Assembly (NCBI GenBank): GCA_021810905.1
Contig: JAJZQH010000010.1
Location: forward strand, 62,001 to 126,000
Reading direction: 5' to 3'
Length of the DNA: 64,000 nt
From: a bacterium
GTDB lineage: Bacteria > UBA10199 > 2-02-FULL-44-16 > JAAZCA01
Below the pieces are notes generated by a model that was given only the letters and a program-made list of their open reading frames with translations, ran no database searches and was not told where the DNA came from. Of the stretch, positions 1 to 8,933 are shown piece after piece (position 1 is the first letter of the stretch; each line of letters begins with the position of its first letter). The position numbers and the translations under genes were made by a program.

Positions 1-2
1 TC

Positions 3-719
3 GCAACGCCCTCCGGCGCCTCTGCGGCAATCTACGCGCTGCTGCTCGGCGCGGATACGAGCGTGAAGGAGATACAGCTTGAGGTTCTGGGCAGATTCGT
101 GCGCAAGGAAGAACTCGAGAAAATTCCAAAGCTCGCGGACGAGATCGCAGCCCTCGAGCCGCGCTGCAAACTCGCTATCGTCGAGCTCTCATTCCCGGCG
201 CTCAAGCGGCTCTCGATAGACGAGCTCGACGGATTGGCGAGCAGGGTGGATGCGCTCGCGCGCGCGGATGAAAAATTCACGCTCTTTGAATTCGTGCTCC
301 AGTGGATGATCGCGAACCGGCTCAAGGATTCGGGAAGAAGGTCGGGTCAGGTCGTGTACACAAACATCAAACCGCTACTGGGAGATGCCGCGGTCATGCT
401 CGCCGCGATCGCAAAGGCCGGCAATCCAGCGGACGCGCTGCAGGCGCTTTGCGCGTACGACGGATGCGCGGCAAGGATCCCGGGCCTTGCGCGGATGACG
501 GAGCGATCATTTGCCTCAGAGACTTCATTTGACGGCGTGGGGCGTGCGCTGAACCGCATGGCGCTCGCCTCGTTCGCGATCAAGGGAACGGTAGCAGAGG
601 CATGCGCAAACTGCGCGCTCGCGGATCGCAAGGTGACTGCAGAAGAGGCAGAACTCCTCCGCGTATTCTTCATGGCGCTCGATATTCCACTCCCGCAGTT
701 CGCACTCCCCGTCGATTGA
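3..719 (+). CDS. M48-type metalloprotease family protein, C-terminal region (5' truncated)
   Basis: Only the C-terminal ~238 codons lie in the window. The frame is open from base 3 to the TGA at 717-719, so the gene starts before the window. The visible part is alpha-helical and contains AIYALLLGAD, an ELSFPALKRLS segment and ADEKFTLFEFVLQWMI. I recognise this pattern from the long C-terminal tail of membrane-bound M48 (Ste24p-like) peptidases. The catalytic HEXXH would be upstream and is not visible, so the family call rests on tail resemblance only. A GTG at 63 is in frame but is not a likely start, because coding character continues upstream of it. Confidence 0.6.
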   Translation, partial: ATPSGASAAIYALLLGADTSVKEIQLEVLGRFVRKEELEKIPKLADEIAALEPRCKLAIVELSFPALKRLSIDELDGLASRVDALARADEKFTLFEFVLQWMIANRLKDSGRRSGQVVYTNIKPLLGDAAVMLAAIAKAGNPADALQALCAYDGCAARIPGLARMTERSFASETSFDGVGRALNRMALASFAIKGTVAEACANCALADRKVTAEEAELLRVFFMALDIPLPQFALPVD

Positions 720-785
720 GTTCATGCATGACTTCGCCGTGTCTAGGGTTGACAAGCTGTTGAAAAATGTGGAGATCATCGCCCC

Positions 786-1604
786 ATGCCGAAATCATAT
801 AGCCTTCGCCTCATTCCTCTCTTGATCGCCATTGTCGTCCTTCAGTTCGCCTGCTCCGCAAAACCGGAGAAAAAGGCCGATCTGGAGGGAATTTTACAGA
901 ACCACGTACTGAGCGTGGGCCTGGAGGCGGGTTACATCCCATTTGAAATGCGAAATAAAAATGGCGACTACATCGGCTTTGACGTCGAAATGGCTTCCGC
1001 ACTGGCCCAGGATCTGGGCGTTCCCCTGCGCATCGTGAATATGGGAGGGGAGGGATTGATCCCGGGTCTGCTCACCGAGAAATTCGACCTTCTCATCGCC
1101 GGCGTCACTATCACTCCCGATCGGGCAAAGACGGTCCAGTTCAGCGACCCTTATTTCACGACAGGTCAGAGCGCGTTGCTTTCGAATGATCTCAAGGGCC
1201 GCATCGACCGAGTGGAGCAGCTCAACGATCCAAAATTCGTGCTCACTACCGTGGCGGGAACCACCGGCGATATCGCGGTCAAGACGCTGCTTCCCCTCGC
1301 GACGCGGCGCCAGCTGGAAAACGCCACCGATGCAACGAATGAAGTCCGCCTCGGCAAGGCGGATGCCTTCATCTTTGACCTGCCGTTTCTGCAGATCCTG
1401 GCCAAGAAATATTCGGATCAGGTCTTTGTGCTGGATAAGCCTTTTTCAGAGGAAACTTTCGGAGTGGCCATGCTTAAAAACCGGCCTGAACTGCTCCGCC
1501 GCGTGAATGCATTCATCAAATCATGGAAGGAATCTGGCCGCTGGAATCAGTCGTACAAAAAATATTTTGTGACGATGGAGTGGCTGAAAGAAGTGAACCT
1601 CTGA
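786..1604 (+). CDS. Amino-acid ABC transporter substrate-binding lipoprotein (SBP_bac_3)
   Basis: 272 aa. A signal peptide with a lipobox (LQFAC, Cys23) predicts a lipid-anchored periplasmic protein. The body is a family-3 solute-binding protein: LSVGLEAGYIPFEM near residue 40, then GFDVEMASALAQDLG, and a C-terminal FGVAMLKNRPELL segment. It should capture a polar amino acid and deliver it to the permease encoded 3 bp downstream. Permease and ATPase genes follow directly, so this is the first gene of a three-gene transporter operon. The substrate cannot be read from the sequence. Confidence 0.9.
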   Translation: MPKSYSLRLIPLLIAIVVLQFACSAKPEKKADLEGILQNHVLSVGLEAGYIPFEMRNKNGDYIGFDVEMASALAQDLGVPLRIVNMGGEGLIPGLLTEKFDLLIAGVTITPDRAKTVQFSDPYFTTGQSALLSNDLKGRIDRVEQLNDPKFVLTTVAGTTGDIAVKTLLPLATRRQLENATDATNEVRLGKADAFIFDLPFLQILAKKYSDQVFVLDKPFSEETFGVAMLKNRPELLRRVNAFIKSWKESGRWNQSYKKYFVTMEWLKEVNL

Positions 1605-1607
1605 ATC

Positions 1608-2375
1608 ATGCACAAGAAAGCCTACAATCTCCTCCGCTCCATTATCACCGGAATTATTTTTCTTGGCCTCCTGATCTATTCTCCCAGATTTTTTCGGATC
1701 GACTATCATTGGGATTTTTCCATCCTGCCCGGATATTTCTGGCATGATGGACCGGGATTGCTGCTGAGGGGACTCGGCAACACGCTCTGGATCTCGGTGG
1801 TCACGATTTTCCTGGGAATCGCCCTGGGCTTGTTGCTGACGTTCGGACGGATCAGCCGCGACAAAATGCTGCAGGCTCTTACCACCGGCCTCATCGAATT
1901 CATTCGAGGGACTCCTCTGCTGGTGCAGTTGTATATAGCGTATTTTTTTATCGGCACCGTATTGAATCTGCAGCCGATCACCGCGGGAATCGCGGCGCTG
2001 GGGCTTTTTGCCGCCTGTTATTTTGCGGAGATATTCCGTTCCGGAATCAACGGAGTCGCGCACGGGGAAATTCTGGCTGCCCGCGCGTTGGGGTTCAAGG
2101 AAAGGCAGATCTACCGTCACATCATTTTTCCGCAGGTCCTGCAGCGCGTATTGCCGGCGATGCTGGGGCAGTTCACTTCGATCGTCAAGGACTCATCGCT
2201 TCTGAGCGTCATCTCCATCACCGAGCTGGCCAAGGCAGGGCGCGAAGCCGTGCTCGATTCTTTTAAGAGTTTTGAGATCTGGTTCACCGTCGCGTTGATT
2301 TATCTGCTGTTGAATCTGTTCTTTTTCGGGGTCTTTTATCTATGCAGATTTTTGAAGCCAAAGATGTCCGTTTAA
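1608..2375 (+). CDS. Amino-acid ABC transporter permease (HisM/GlnP family)
   Basis: 255 aa integral inner-membrane protein with an N-terminal hydrophobic segment (residues ~12-28) and about five further membrane helices. The EAA-type loop that docks the ATPase is visible as GEILAARALGFKERQI with a downstream IIFPQVLQRVLPA. It starts 3 bp after the binding-protein stop and overlaps the ATPase gene by 34 bp, so the three genes are almost certainly co-translated. Length and helix pattern are normal for the HisMQ family. Confidence 0.9.
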   Translation: MHKKAYNLLRSIITGIIFLGLLIYSPRFFRIDYHWDFSILPGYFWHDGPGLLLRGLGNTLWISVVTIFLGIALGLLLTFGRISRDKMLQALTTGLIEFIRGTPLLVQLYIAYFFIGTVLNLQPITAGIAALGLFAACYFAEIFRSGINGVAHGEILAARALGFKERQIYRHIIFPQVLQRVLPAMLGQFTSIVKDSSLLSVISITELAKAGREAVLDSFKSFEIWFTVALIYLLLNLFFFGVFYLCRFLKPKMSV

Positions 2376-3076
2376 GCTTCGTGCGCGGACACGAGGTGTT
2401 GCGCGGCGTGAACCTCACCGTTCTTCGCGGCGAAGTGGTCGTCATCCTCGGTCCCAGCGGCTCCGGGAAATCCGTGCTGCTCCGCTGTCTGAACGGACTG
2501 GAATGCATCGATTCGGGGAAAATCGTCTTCGAAGGCGTCGATTTAAATCAAGCCCGCCGCATGGCGGCGCTTCGCCGCAAAATCGGTTTCGTCTTTCAGG
2601 ACTTCAATCTTTTTTCGCACCTGAACGTGCTGCAGAACATCACCTTCGCGCGCGTTTTGCTGGATCGCATCTCGCCCGCGCAGGCGCAGGAAGAGGCGCG
2701 CGAATTGCTTGCCCGGTTCGGTCTTGCGGAAAAGGAGCGCGCCAGGCCGAATCAGCTCTCCGGCGGACAGAAACAGCGCATCGCCATCCTCCGCGCCCTG
2801 ATAGGCAATCCCGACATAATGATCTTCGATGAACCGACCTCTTCGCTCGACCCCACCATGGTCAGGGAGGTGCTCAACCTGGTCGAGGAAATTACGCGCG
2901 AAAAGAGAACCATCCTCCTCGTCACCCATGAAATAAGGTTCGCAAGAAAAGTCGCCACGCGGATCGTCTTCATGGATCAGGGACGGGTCACGGCCAATAC
3001 CACGGACATCGAAGGTTTTTTCAATCACCCTCCCACCGAGGGCATCGCGAGCTTCTTAAGCCACGTCCATCGCTGA
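2342..3076 (+). CDS. Amino-acid ABC transporter ATP-binding protein (GlnQ/HisP family)
   Basis: 244 aa cytoplasmic ATPase. Walker A is GPSGSGKS (residues 37-44), the Q-loop lies in IGFVFQDFNLFSHL, the signature is LSGGQKQR, Walker B is IMIFDEPTSSLDP, and the switch histidine is in LVTHE. It energises the transporter encoded by the two preceding genes. The ATG at 2342 lies inside the permease gene (34-bp overlap). The polar amino-acid subclass is supported by the DEPTSSLDP motif and the gene context. Confidence 0.93.
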   Translation: MQIFEAKDVRLSFVRGHEVLRGVNLTVLRGEVVVILGPSGSGKSVLLRCLNGLECIDSGKIVFEGVDLNQARRMAALRRKIGFVFQDFNLFSHLNVLQNITFARVLLDRISPAQAQEEARELLARFGLAEKERARPNQLSGGQKQRIAILRALIGNPDIMIFDEPTSSLDPTMVREVLNLVEEITREKRTILLVTHEIRFARKVATRIVFMDQGRVTANTTDIEGFFNHPPTEGIASFLSHVHR

Positions 3077-3179
3077 CACCCTCTCCCTTGAGGGGAGAGG
3101 GAAGGGTGAGGATGATCGGAGATGTATACCCCGCGGCTAGCTGCGGGGAGCTTTCACAAATTTTTTTACGGGGGATACG
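3077..3179. repeat. Intergenic inverted repeat (CTCTCCCTTGAGGGGAGAGG type) plus GC hairpin
   Basis: Just after the ABC operon lies a near-palindrome, CCTCTCCCTTGAGGGGAGAG at 3082-3101, with flanking pyrimidine/purine words. A second hairpin, CCCCGC-(8 nt)-GCGGGG at 3129-3148, is followed by an A/T run before the uppP ribosome-binding site (GGGGGA). The first element resembles those at 52208-52250 and 59045-59141. The second could be a leader attenuator or terminator; its T-run is separated from the stem by ~10 nt, so this is uncertain. Confidence 0.6.
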
Positions 3180-4073
3180 ATGAGCGAATATCTGCTGTCC
3201 GCGCTGCTTGGAATGGTCGAGGGTCTGACGGAATTCCTGCCGATAAGCTCCACTGCGCACCTGCGCATCACCGAGGCGCTTTTCAATATGAGCCTTACGG
3301 ACGGCTACTGGAAGATGTATACGATCTTCATTCAGCTCGGCGCAATCCTCTGCCTGCCTGTTTATTTTCGTTCGCGAATCGCAAAATTTCTCTCCACTTT
3401 TCCGCGCGGCGAGAGCGGCGACAGAACGGTGCTCACCCATCCGCTGAGCCTTACCATCGTTGCGTTTCTGGTCACCGCGATTCCGGCGTTTCTGCTCACC
3501 AAGGTGATCGGCAAGAATCTGGAGAGCCTGTACGTCATCGGCGGTTCGCTGCTCGTCGGCGGAGTCGTCATGTGGATAGTGGACGCGATTAACTCAAAAT
3601 CGGAGAGGGCGGGTCCGGACGCCGCGGGAGGACGCGTGCACACCTGGCGCATGGAGGATATGAGCATCGGCCAGGCGATCTGGATCGGCGCATGTCAGGT
3701 CCTCTCCGCGGTCTTTCCCGGGACTTCGCGTTCGATGGCCACGATAGCGGCAGGTCAGCTCGCGGGAATGTCGCGGGCCTCGGCGCTCGAGTTCTCCTTC
3801 TTCCTCTCGATACCCACCATGGCCGCGGCCACGCTCTACGATCTGCTCAAGTCGCTGACAGGCAAGGGCGATAACCCGATCGGTGTCTCGCAGATCGACG
3901 CGCACGGGTGGATAGTCCTTTCCATCGGCTTCGTGGTCTCATTTGTCGTCGCCTACGCAGCGGTCGCGTGGTTCATGGCCTGGGTCAGGCACAGGGGGTT
4001 TGTGCCGTTCGCGGTGTACAGGATAATTCTGGGAATCGCGGTGCTGGTGTGGGTATCCAGGCTCGGCGGGTAG
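3180..4073 (+). CDS. uppP: Undecaprenyl-diphosphatase UppP (BacA)
   Basis: 297 aa polytopic membrane protein. Both family signatures are present: EGLTEFLPISSTAHL near residue 14 and PGTSRSMATIAAGQLAG near residue 180. It removes a phosphate from undecaprenyl diphosphate to recycle the lipid carrier for peptidoglycan synthesis, and can confer bacitracin tolerance. Length is close to the usual ~270-300 aa. It is convergent with the next gene. Confidence 0.95.
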   Translation: MSEYLLSALLGMVEGLTEFLPISSTAHLRITEALFNMSLTDGYWKMYTIFIQLGAILCLPVYFRSRIAKFLSTFPRGESGDRTVLTHPLSLTIVAFLVTAIPAFLLTKVIGKNLESLYVIGGSLLVGGVVMWIVDAINSKSERAGPDAAGGRVHTWRMEDMSIGQAIWIGACQVLSAVFPGTSRSMATIAAGQLAGMSRASALEFSFFLSIPTMAAATLYDLLKSLTGKGDNPIGVSQIDAHGWIVLSIGFVVSFVVAYAAVAWFMAWVRHRGFVPFAVYRIILGIAVLVWVSRLGG

Positions 4074-4075
4074 AC

Positions 4076-5275
4076 TTATCTTGTCCTCAATATCTGTAAA
4101 CGATCACGCAGCCAGTTGCAGAACTCCGTGCGCACCTTAAGTTCCGCTGATGCGGCAATATGCTTTTTCCTGAAGAAGTAGGTGACCTGAGAATCCTGAA
4201 CGATCTGATCCAGATATCTGTGAGATATGGCTGCAATCTCTTCGATGGCTTCGTCCACGAGTGATGGCGCGATGTTGAGAATCGCGTTCAGGGCGAGTTC
4301 GGCCATCGACATATATACCTCTATGATGAGCCTCTCTCTCCTTGCGAAGAGATAGCTCGGCTTAAAATGCGACGGTCTCGGGTTTTTTTCCTCCCAGACT
4401 TTTTTCGGCAGGACGTAGCGATAGTTCGCCATCTCATCAAAGCGGCATTTCTCGATGAGCGACATGAGGAACGGCACGACCCTGGCCGTCTCCGCATTCA
4501 TGCCCGAACCGTTTTGCAGATAACCTATGCTGCCTATGGCCTTGAGAGTTTCTTCGATGAGGGCATCGCTCAACTCTTTTTTATCTGGCGCGTATGTGTA
4601 GATATTGATGAGCCCGCAGAGCAGCGGGAGTGCGGGTGTCGCCTCGGTGCCGATTCTCGCCAGCACCCGCACGAGGCAGCGCGTGGCTCGTTCATTGCCC
4701 CAGCGCAGATCGCGAGTTATTGCAGCGACGATATCGGGAACAGCGGATGCACCCATTCGGACGAGTGCGTTTGTCTCTTCTTCGAGCGGGAGGATCACCG
4801 GCGTCACCAAGGATATGCTGTTCGTGTCGCACAGCACGATTCTCGCGAGATACTCGTCGACGAATGCCTCGTCTTCGGGTTTTCCGGAACAGAGGCGTCT
4901 CACAACTTCGAGGTATTGCTGCGGTTCTGCGCCGGGCTCGCTCGCAGGTTCATGGGATTCATCGGCAAAAAACTTTGTCTCTTCCTTCTGAGAGCGTTCG
5001 GAAGCGGATGAATCAGAATGAAAAAATAGAGCCGGGGTATGATGCGTCCCAAGCCAGTTCACCTGATGTGCCCTTATCACCGGAGTAAAGGTTGATTCCT
5101 CCGACGTGCCAGGCTCCGCGGAAACGATATCGGAAGGCACGGCGTCTTCAGGTCCCACGAAGCCGTGGTTGATAGCAGGCATCTCCAATACATCAGCCAG
5201 GTCGCAAGGAGCGTCCGTCAGCAGGATATTGCCCGTGTAAAACAGATCATAAAGATATGCCGAAGAAGCAGCCAT
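4076..5275 (-). CDS. Hypothetical protein with HEAT-like alpha-helical repeats
   Basis: 399 aa, no signal peptide, predicted cytoplasmic. The first ~130 residues are low-complexity and rich in Ser, Pro and acidic residues. The middle (~160-270) has alternating helices resembling HEAT/ARM repeats (for example LVRMGASAVPDIVAAITRDL and LVRVLARIGTEATPALPLLC). I do not recognise a family. The ATG at 5275 has an upstream GGAG. A motif shared with three other accessory genes (GCACC-N16-CGATAA) lies 26 bp before the start, suggesting control by an alternative sigma factor. Function unknown. Confidence 0.75.
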   Translation of the reverse strand: MAASSAYLYDLFYTGNILLTDAPCDLADVLEMPAINHGFVGPEDAVPSDIVSAEPGTSEESTFTPVIRAHQVNWLGTHHTPALFFHSDSSASERSQKEETKFFADESHEPASEPGAEPQQYLEVVRRLCSGKPEDEAFVDEYLARIVLCDTNSISLVTPVILPLEEETNALVRMGASAVPDIVAAITRDLRWGNERATRCLVRVLARIGTEATPALPLLCGLINIYTYAPDKKELSDALIEETLKAIGSIGYLQNGSGMNAETARVVPFLMSLIEKCRFDEMANYRYVLPKKVWEEKNPRPSHFKPSYLFARRERLIIEVYMSMAELALNAILNIAPSLVDEAIEEIAAISHRYLDQIVQDSQVTYFFRKKHIAASAELKVRTEFCNWLRDRLQILRTR

Positions 5276-5300
5276 TTTATTCTCCGATCCGACTCAGCTT

Positions 5301-5327
5301 TTATCGGCATCAGCGAAAATAAGGTGC
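5301..5327 (-). promoter_or_regulatory. ECF-like promoter motif GCACC-N16-CGATAA upstream of the HEAT-like gene
   Basis: On the minus strand GCACC (5327-5323) and GCCGATAA (CGATAA at 5306-5301) are separated by 16 nt, and the ATG is at 5275. The same arrangement occurs upstream of the genes at 26273 and 40505, and with 18 nt upstream of the giant gene at 10539. The pattern resembles an ECF sigma -35/-10 pair. Promoter activity is inferred. Confidence 0.5.
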
Positions 5328-5420
5328 TAGGTTTTTTTAGATAAAGGAGGAAAAAGGGCGTGCAGGGATTATTTTTTTGTCTTCCTAGGAGATTTTACCG
5401 CCACCGATCTGTCATAATTG

Positions 5421-5789
5421 TCAATTCTTACGAAAGGCCGGCTTGCGACTTCGCTTTCGCAACCACCTGTCGTATTCCTCCACCGTTTTGAAACGGGCGC
5501 GCGCGTCGTCAAAGTTGCGTTCGCAATCGGCGTGCCTGGCCTTGCGACAGACCGGCGGCCGGCTTGCATAGACCGCGCATCTGCCGGTATCGGGATCGCG
5601 ATGGCGGCAGGGCAGGTCCATCTCGGCGATCCAGTCGCCGTCGCGGTCTATGTAGACGTGTGTGCGCTCGTGAAAGAGATACCAGCGGATGTCGGCATAA
5701 TCTTCTTTTGTCCGCGGCCTGGGTATTTCCAGGGCCATTCCCGTGCAGCAGTCGCCCTTGCACTCGTTGCATGTGATCATCTTTTTCAT
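5421..5789 (-). CDS. YkgJ-family cysteine-cluster protein
   Basis: 122 aa. It has the zinc/iron-chelating cluster layout of the family: CNECKGDCC at the N-terminus, then CRHRDPDTGRCAVYASRPP with a following VCRKARHADC. Such proteins are predicted metal-binding proteins without a fixed function. The gene starts 6 bp after the OsmC-type gene stop on the same strand, so the two are probably co-transcribed. An AGTAGGT lies upstream of the ATG at 5789. Confidence 0.85.
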   Translation of the reverse strand: MKKMITCNECKGDCCTGMALEIPRPRTKEDYADIRWYLFHERTHVYIDRDGDWIAEMDLPCRHRDPDTGRCAVYASRPPVCRKARHADCERNFDDARARFKTVEEYDRWLRKRSRKPAFRKN

Positions 5790-5795
5790 GCAGAC

Positions 5796-6215
5796 CTACT
5801 CGAGTTCGATGCGCATCGGAGTCTTGAGCGAGCGCGCGACGTAACAGTGTTCTTCGGCGATCTTCACCAACTGCGGGATTTTCGACCTGTCGGATTCGTT
5901 TGCGAGTTCGATGCGAGGCCGAACGACGATCTCCCTAAATTCCTTGTGTGTGCCGTCAGGGCTGAAGAGTATTCCCTCTGCCGTCGATGAGTAGCGGATT
6001 ATCTTGATGCGCATCTTCTCCGCGACCGATGCCATCGTGAGGAAGAGACAGCTCTCCACAGCAGAGACAAGCAGGTGAGGGGGAGACCAGGCATCTGCCG
6101 CCTGATCGACCGCCATGAGCCCGGCCATGTTGATATCCGGGTGACCCTGAAAGATCGCCCTGGTCTTGCCGTCTTCGAATTTCATTTCCGTCTTTACTAT
6201 AGTCTCGTTGCCCAT
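5796..6215 (-). CDS. OsmC/Ohr-family peroxiredoxin-like protein
   Basis: 139 aa. The start is the ATG at 6215 with a strong GGGAGGTG six bases upstream; an in-frame extension to 6365 lacks family sequence. The OsmC signature is SPPHLLVSAVESCLFLTM with a reactive cysteine in helix 2, and the second conserved cysteine is in IAEEHCYVARSL. OsmC-like proteins reduce organic hydroperoxides or bind small hydrophobic molecules. It lies between comM and the YkgJ gene on the same strand. Confidence 0.88.
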   Translation of the reverse strand: MGNETIVKTEMKFEDGKTRAIFQGHPDINMAGLMAVDQAADAWSPPHLLVSAVESCLFLTMASVAEKMRIKIIRYSSTAEGILFSPDGTHKEFREIVVRPRIELANESDRSKIPQLVKIAEEHCYVARSLKTPMRIELE

Positions 6216-6288
6216 TTTTTCACCTCCCGTTATTTGGGATGCCGGTATACGCGTGTGGAGGATTGGTATCGCGATTATGCCGAACTCG

Positions 6289-7812
6289 TCAATACTCCTC
6301 CATTGACGGCCTGAACTGCAGCGCCTCTGCGATATGCGAACTCTGTATCTGATCGGATTCGCCAAGGTCCGCTATCGTTCGCGCTACCTTGATTATCCGG
6401 TGAGTTGCCCGCGCGGACAGCTCCATCTTCGCGGATGCGCTCTTGAGAAATGACTTTGCGTCGGAGGTGAGCCTCGCTAGGCGCAGCAGGACGCGCGCGT
6501 TCATCTGCGCGTTGCACGCGGATTCATTGCCCATGCGGCTGCGTTGGATTTCGCGTGCGGCGAGCACCCGTTCGCGCACGCTGGCCGAGCGCTCTTCCTG
6601 CGCGGATTCCAGCAGCGCCTCGTGAGGCGGGGGACCCACCTCAACGTGCAGGTCGAGGCGGTCGAGCAGGGGGCCGGAGAGCTTCGATCTGTAGCGCCGC
6701 ATCTGCTGGACGCTGCAGATGCAGGGACGCGTGGGGTGCCCGCGCCATCCGCACGCGCACGGATTGAAGGCGGAGACGAGCATGAAGCGCGCGGGGTAGG
6801 AGACGGAGACGCCCGAGCGCACGATCCTCACCCAGCCGGATTCGAGCGGCTGGCGCAGGACCTCGAGCACGTCTTTTCTGAACTCGACCATCTCGTCGAG
6901 AAAGAGCACGCCGTTGTGCGCGAGAGATATCTCGCCGAGCCTCGGGATGCCCGCTGCCCCGCCGCCCACGAGCCCCGCGTACGAGGCGGAGTGATGCGGC
7001 GCGCGGAAGGGCCGCTCGGTTGGAAGACCCCGGCGTTGCCTGAGCAGCCCGTGCCAGCTCTGGATCTTAAGCACCTCCAGCGCTTCATCCTGTCCCAGGG
7101 GCGGGAGGATGGTCGGCAACCGCTCCGCGAGCATGGTCTTGCCGGTGCCGGGCGGTCCCATGAGCGCCAGATTATGCCCGCCGGCCGCTGCAATCTCCAG
7201 CCCGCGCTTGGCGAACGGCTGGCCGCGCACGTCTGAGAGATCGATTTCCTCGGCGGCGGCAGCAGCTTGCACGGGCGCTGCGGGGAACTCCTTTGCAGCG
7301 CCGCCATTGATGAACTCCACCGCCTCGGCGAGCGATTCCACCGCTGCCACCTGATCGATACCCGCGAGCCGCGCCTCCCATGCGTTCTCCTTTGGGAGTA
7401 TCACGCCGTCGAGGCCGCGGCACTTTGCTGCAAGCGCCATGAGAAGGGCGCCGTTCACGGGCTGCACGTTGCCCGTGAGCGAGAGCTCTCCCGCAATCAG
7501 GAGCCTTCTGCGCGGCTCGGGCCTGCAGACGCCCACAGCGGTCAAAAGCCCCACGGCGATCGCGAGGTCGTAGTGTGCGCCGGCCTTTTTGATGTCAGCG
7601 GGCGAGAGGTTGACGATAGTTTTTCTGTTCGGCAGCGAATAGCCGGAGTTGCGTATCGCGCTGCCGACGCGGTCGCGCGCCTCCTTCACCGCGGTCTCGA
7701 GCAGGCCCACCATGCTCCAGCCTGGGAGCCCCTGCATCTGCACGTCAACCTCTACCTTTACCATGGCGGCGTCGATTCCTGATAGCGATGCACAGAAGAC
7801 GTGCGAGAGCAT
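6289..7812 (-). CDS. comM: YifB/ComM family Mg-chelatase-like AAA+ ATPase
   Basis: 507 aa, normal length. It has the family N-terminus (MLSHVFCASLSGIDA), a Lon-protease-like fold region (ADIKKAGAHYDLAIAVGLL), Walker A GPPGTGKTM, Walker B VLFLDEM and the C-terminal Mg-chelatase domain with MRRYRSKLSGPLLDRLDLHV. ComM is a hexameric helicase that extends branch migration during natural transformation. It is divergent from trxB, with a 176-bp spacer that should hold both promoters. Confidence 0.94.
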   Translation of the reverse strand: MLSHVFCASLSGIDAAMVKVEVDVQMQGLPGWSMVGLLETAVKEARDRVGSAIRNSGYSLPNRKTIVNLSPADIKKAGAHYDLAIAVGLLTAVGVCRPEPRRRLLIAGELSLTGNVQPVNGALLMALAAKCRGLDGVILPKENAWEARLAGIDQVAAVESLAEAVEFINGGAAKEFPAAPVQAAAAAEEIDLSDVRGQPFAKRGLEIAAAGGHNLALMGPPGTGKTMLAERLPTILPPLGQDEALEVLKIQSWHGLLRQRRGLPTERPFRAPHHSASYAGLVGGGAAGIPRLGEISLAHNGVLFLDEMVEFRKDVLEVLRQPLESGWVRIVRSGVSVSYPARFMLVSAFNPCACGWRGHPTRPCICSVQQMRRYRSKLSGPLLDRLDLHVEVGPPPHEALLESAQEERSASVRERVLAAREIQRSRMGNESACNAQMNARVLLRLARLTSDAKSFLKSASAKMELSARATHRIIKVARTIADLGESDQIQSSHIAEALQFRPSMEEY

Positions 7813-7988
7813 GATGCTTCATAAAGCAAGATGCATGCCCGATACGCGGCACGAAATTTCAACGGGTTAACCGCGCGCGCTGCTGCGACAACGAGCGGCG
7901 CTGCTGCGAAACGCTGCAGTGACGATTGCCTTGATTTTTGAGTTCAGCTCGGCCAGATTGACCGCCCCTTCTTCAAACTGGAGGAACA

Positions 7989-8915
7989 ATGGCAGAGAAG
8001 ATAGTGATCATAGGCACCGGTCCCGCAGGCCTTACAGCCTCGATCTATGCCGCGCGAGCGGACCTCAATCCGCTCGTGATCGAAGGCATGGAGCCGGGCG
8101 GTCAGCTCACGATAACTTCAGACGTCGAGAACTTCCCGGGTTTTGCCGAGCCAGTGGCCGGACCTGAGCTCATGGGCATCATGCGTCGTCAGGCCGAGCG
8201 AGTTGGGGCGCGCATCGTCACCGGCGAGGTAGTTGCAGCGGACCTGAAGCGCTCTCCGTTCAAGCTGGATCTAGGCACGCAAACTATCGAAGCGGAGACG
8301 CTCATCATCGCAACCGGAGCGCGGGCAAAATGGCTCGGCCTGGCTTCCGAGAGAAAACTCTACGGAAAAGGCGTCTCCGCGTGCGCTACTTGCGACGGCT
8401 TCTTCTACAAGGGCAAGGAAGTCGCGGTCGTTGGCGGCGGCGATACCGCGCTCGAAGAGGCGCTCTTTCTCACGCATTTCTGCAACAAGGTCACCGTCAT
8501 TCATCGCCGCGACGAGCTGCGCGGATGTCAGATGCTGCAGGCGCGGGCAAAGAAAAACCCGAAGATCGCGTTTGCGTGGAATTCCATCGTGGACGACGTG
8601 CTGGACGCGGGGAAGGGCGTTGTGACCGGCCTTCGCCTGAAAGACGTGAAGAGCGGAGAGATGCGGGAGCTGACGGTCGATGGCGTGTTCATCGCCATCG
8701 GACACGAGCCGAATACGGCAATCTTCAAGGGGCAGCTCGATATGGATGAGCTGGGATATATCAAGACGCCAAAGACGAGCATGGCCACCTCAGTTCCCGG
8801 CGTATACGCGGCGGGCGACTGCCAGGACCGGGTTTATCGCCAGGCGATAACCGCCGCCGGTTCCGGATGCATGGCGGCCGTCGACGCGGAGCGCTATCAC
8901 GGCGGGGAGCGCTAG
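7989..8915 (+). CDS. trxB: Thioredoxin reductase (NADPH)
   Basis: 308 aa FAD/NADPH flavoprotein. It has the FAD-binding GTGPAGLTASIYAARA, the redox-active CATC in SACATCDGFFYKG, the NADPH-binding VVGGGDTALEEAL and the C-terminal GVYAAGDCQD. It keeps thioredoxin reduced; a candidate partner trxA is at 55157. GGAGGAACA precedes the ATG. Length is typical of the low-molecular-weight bacterial type. Confidence 0.95.
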   Translation: MAEKIVIIGTGPAGLTASIYAARADLNPLVIEGMEPGGQLTITSDVENFPGFAEPVAGPELMGIMRRQAERVGARIVTGEVVAADLKRSPFKLDLGTQTIEAETLIIATGARAKWLGLASERKLYGKGVSACATCDGFFYKGKEVAVVGGGDTALEEALFLTHFCNKVTVIHRRDELRGCQMLQARAKKNPKIAFAWNSIVDDVLDAGKGVVTGLRLKDVKSGEMRELTVDGVFIAIGHEPNTAIFKGQLDMDELGYIKTPKTSMATSVPGVYAAGDCQDRVYRQAITAAGSGCMAAVDAERYHGGER

Positions 8916-8933
8916 GGTCCGCGGAGGAATTGA

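Noticed and set aside
6216-6365. N-terminal extension of the OsmC-type protein
   Set aside because: The extra 50 residues lack family sequence and the ATG at 6215 has a strong ribosome-binding site.
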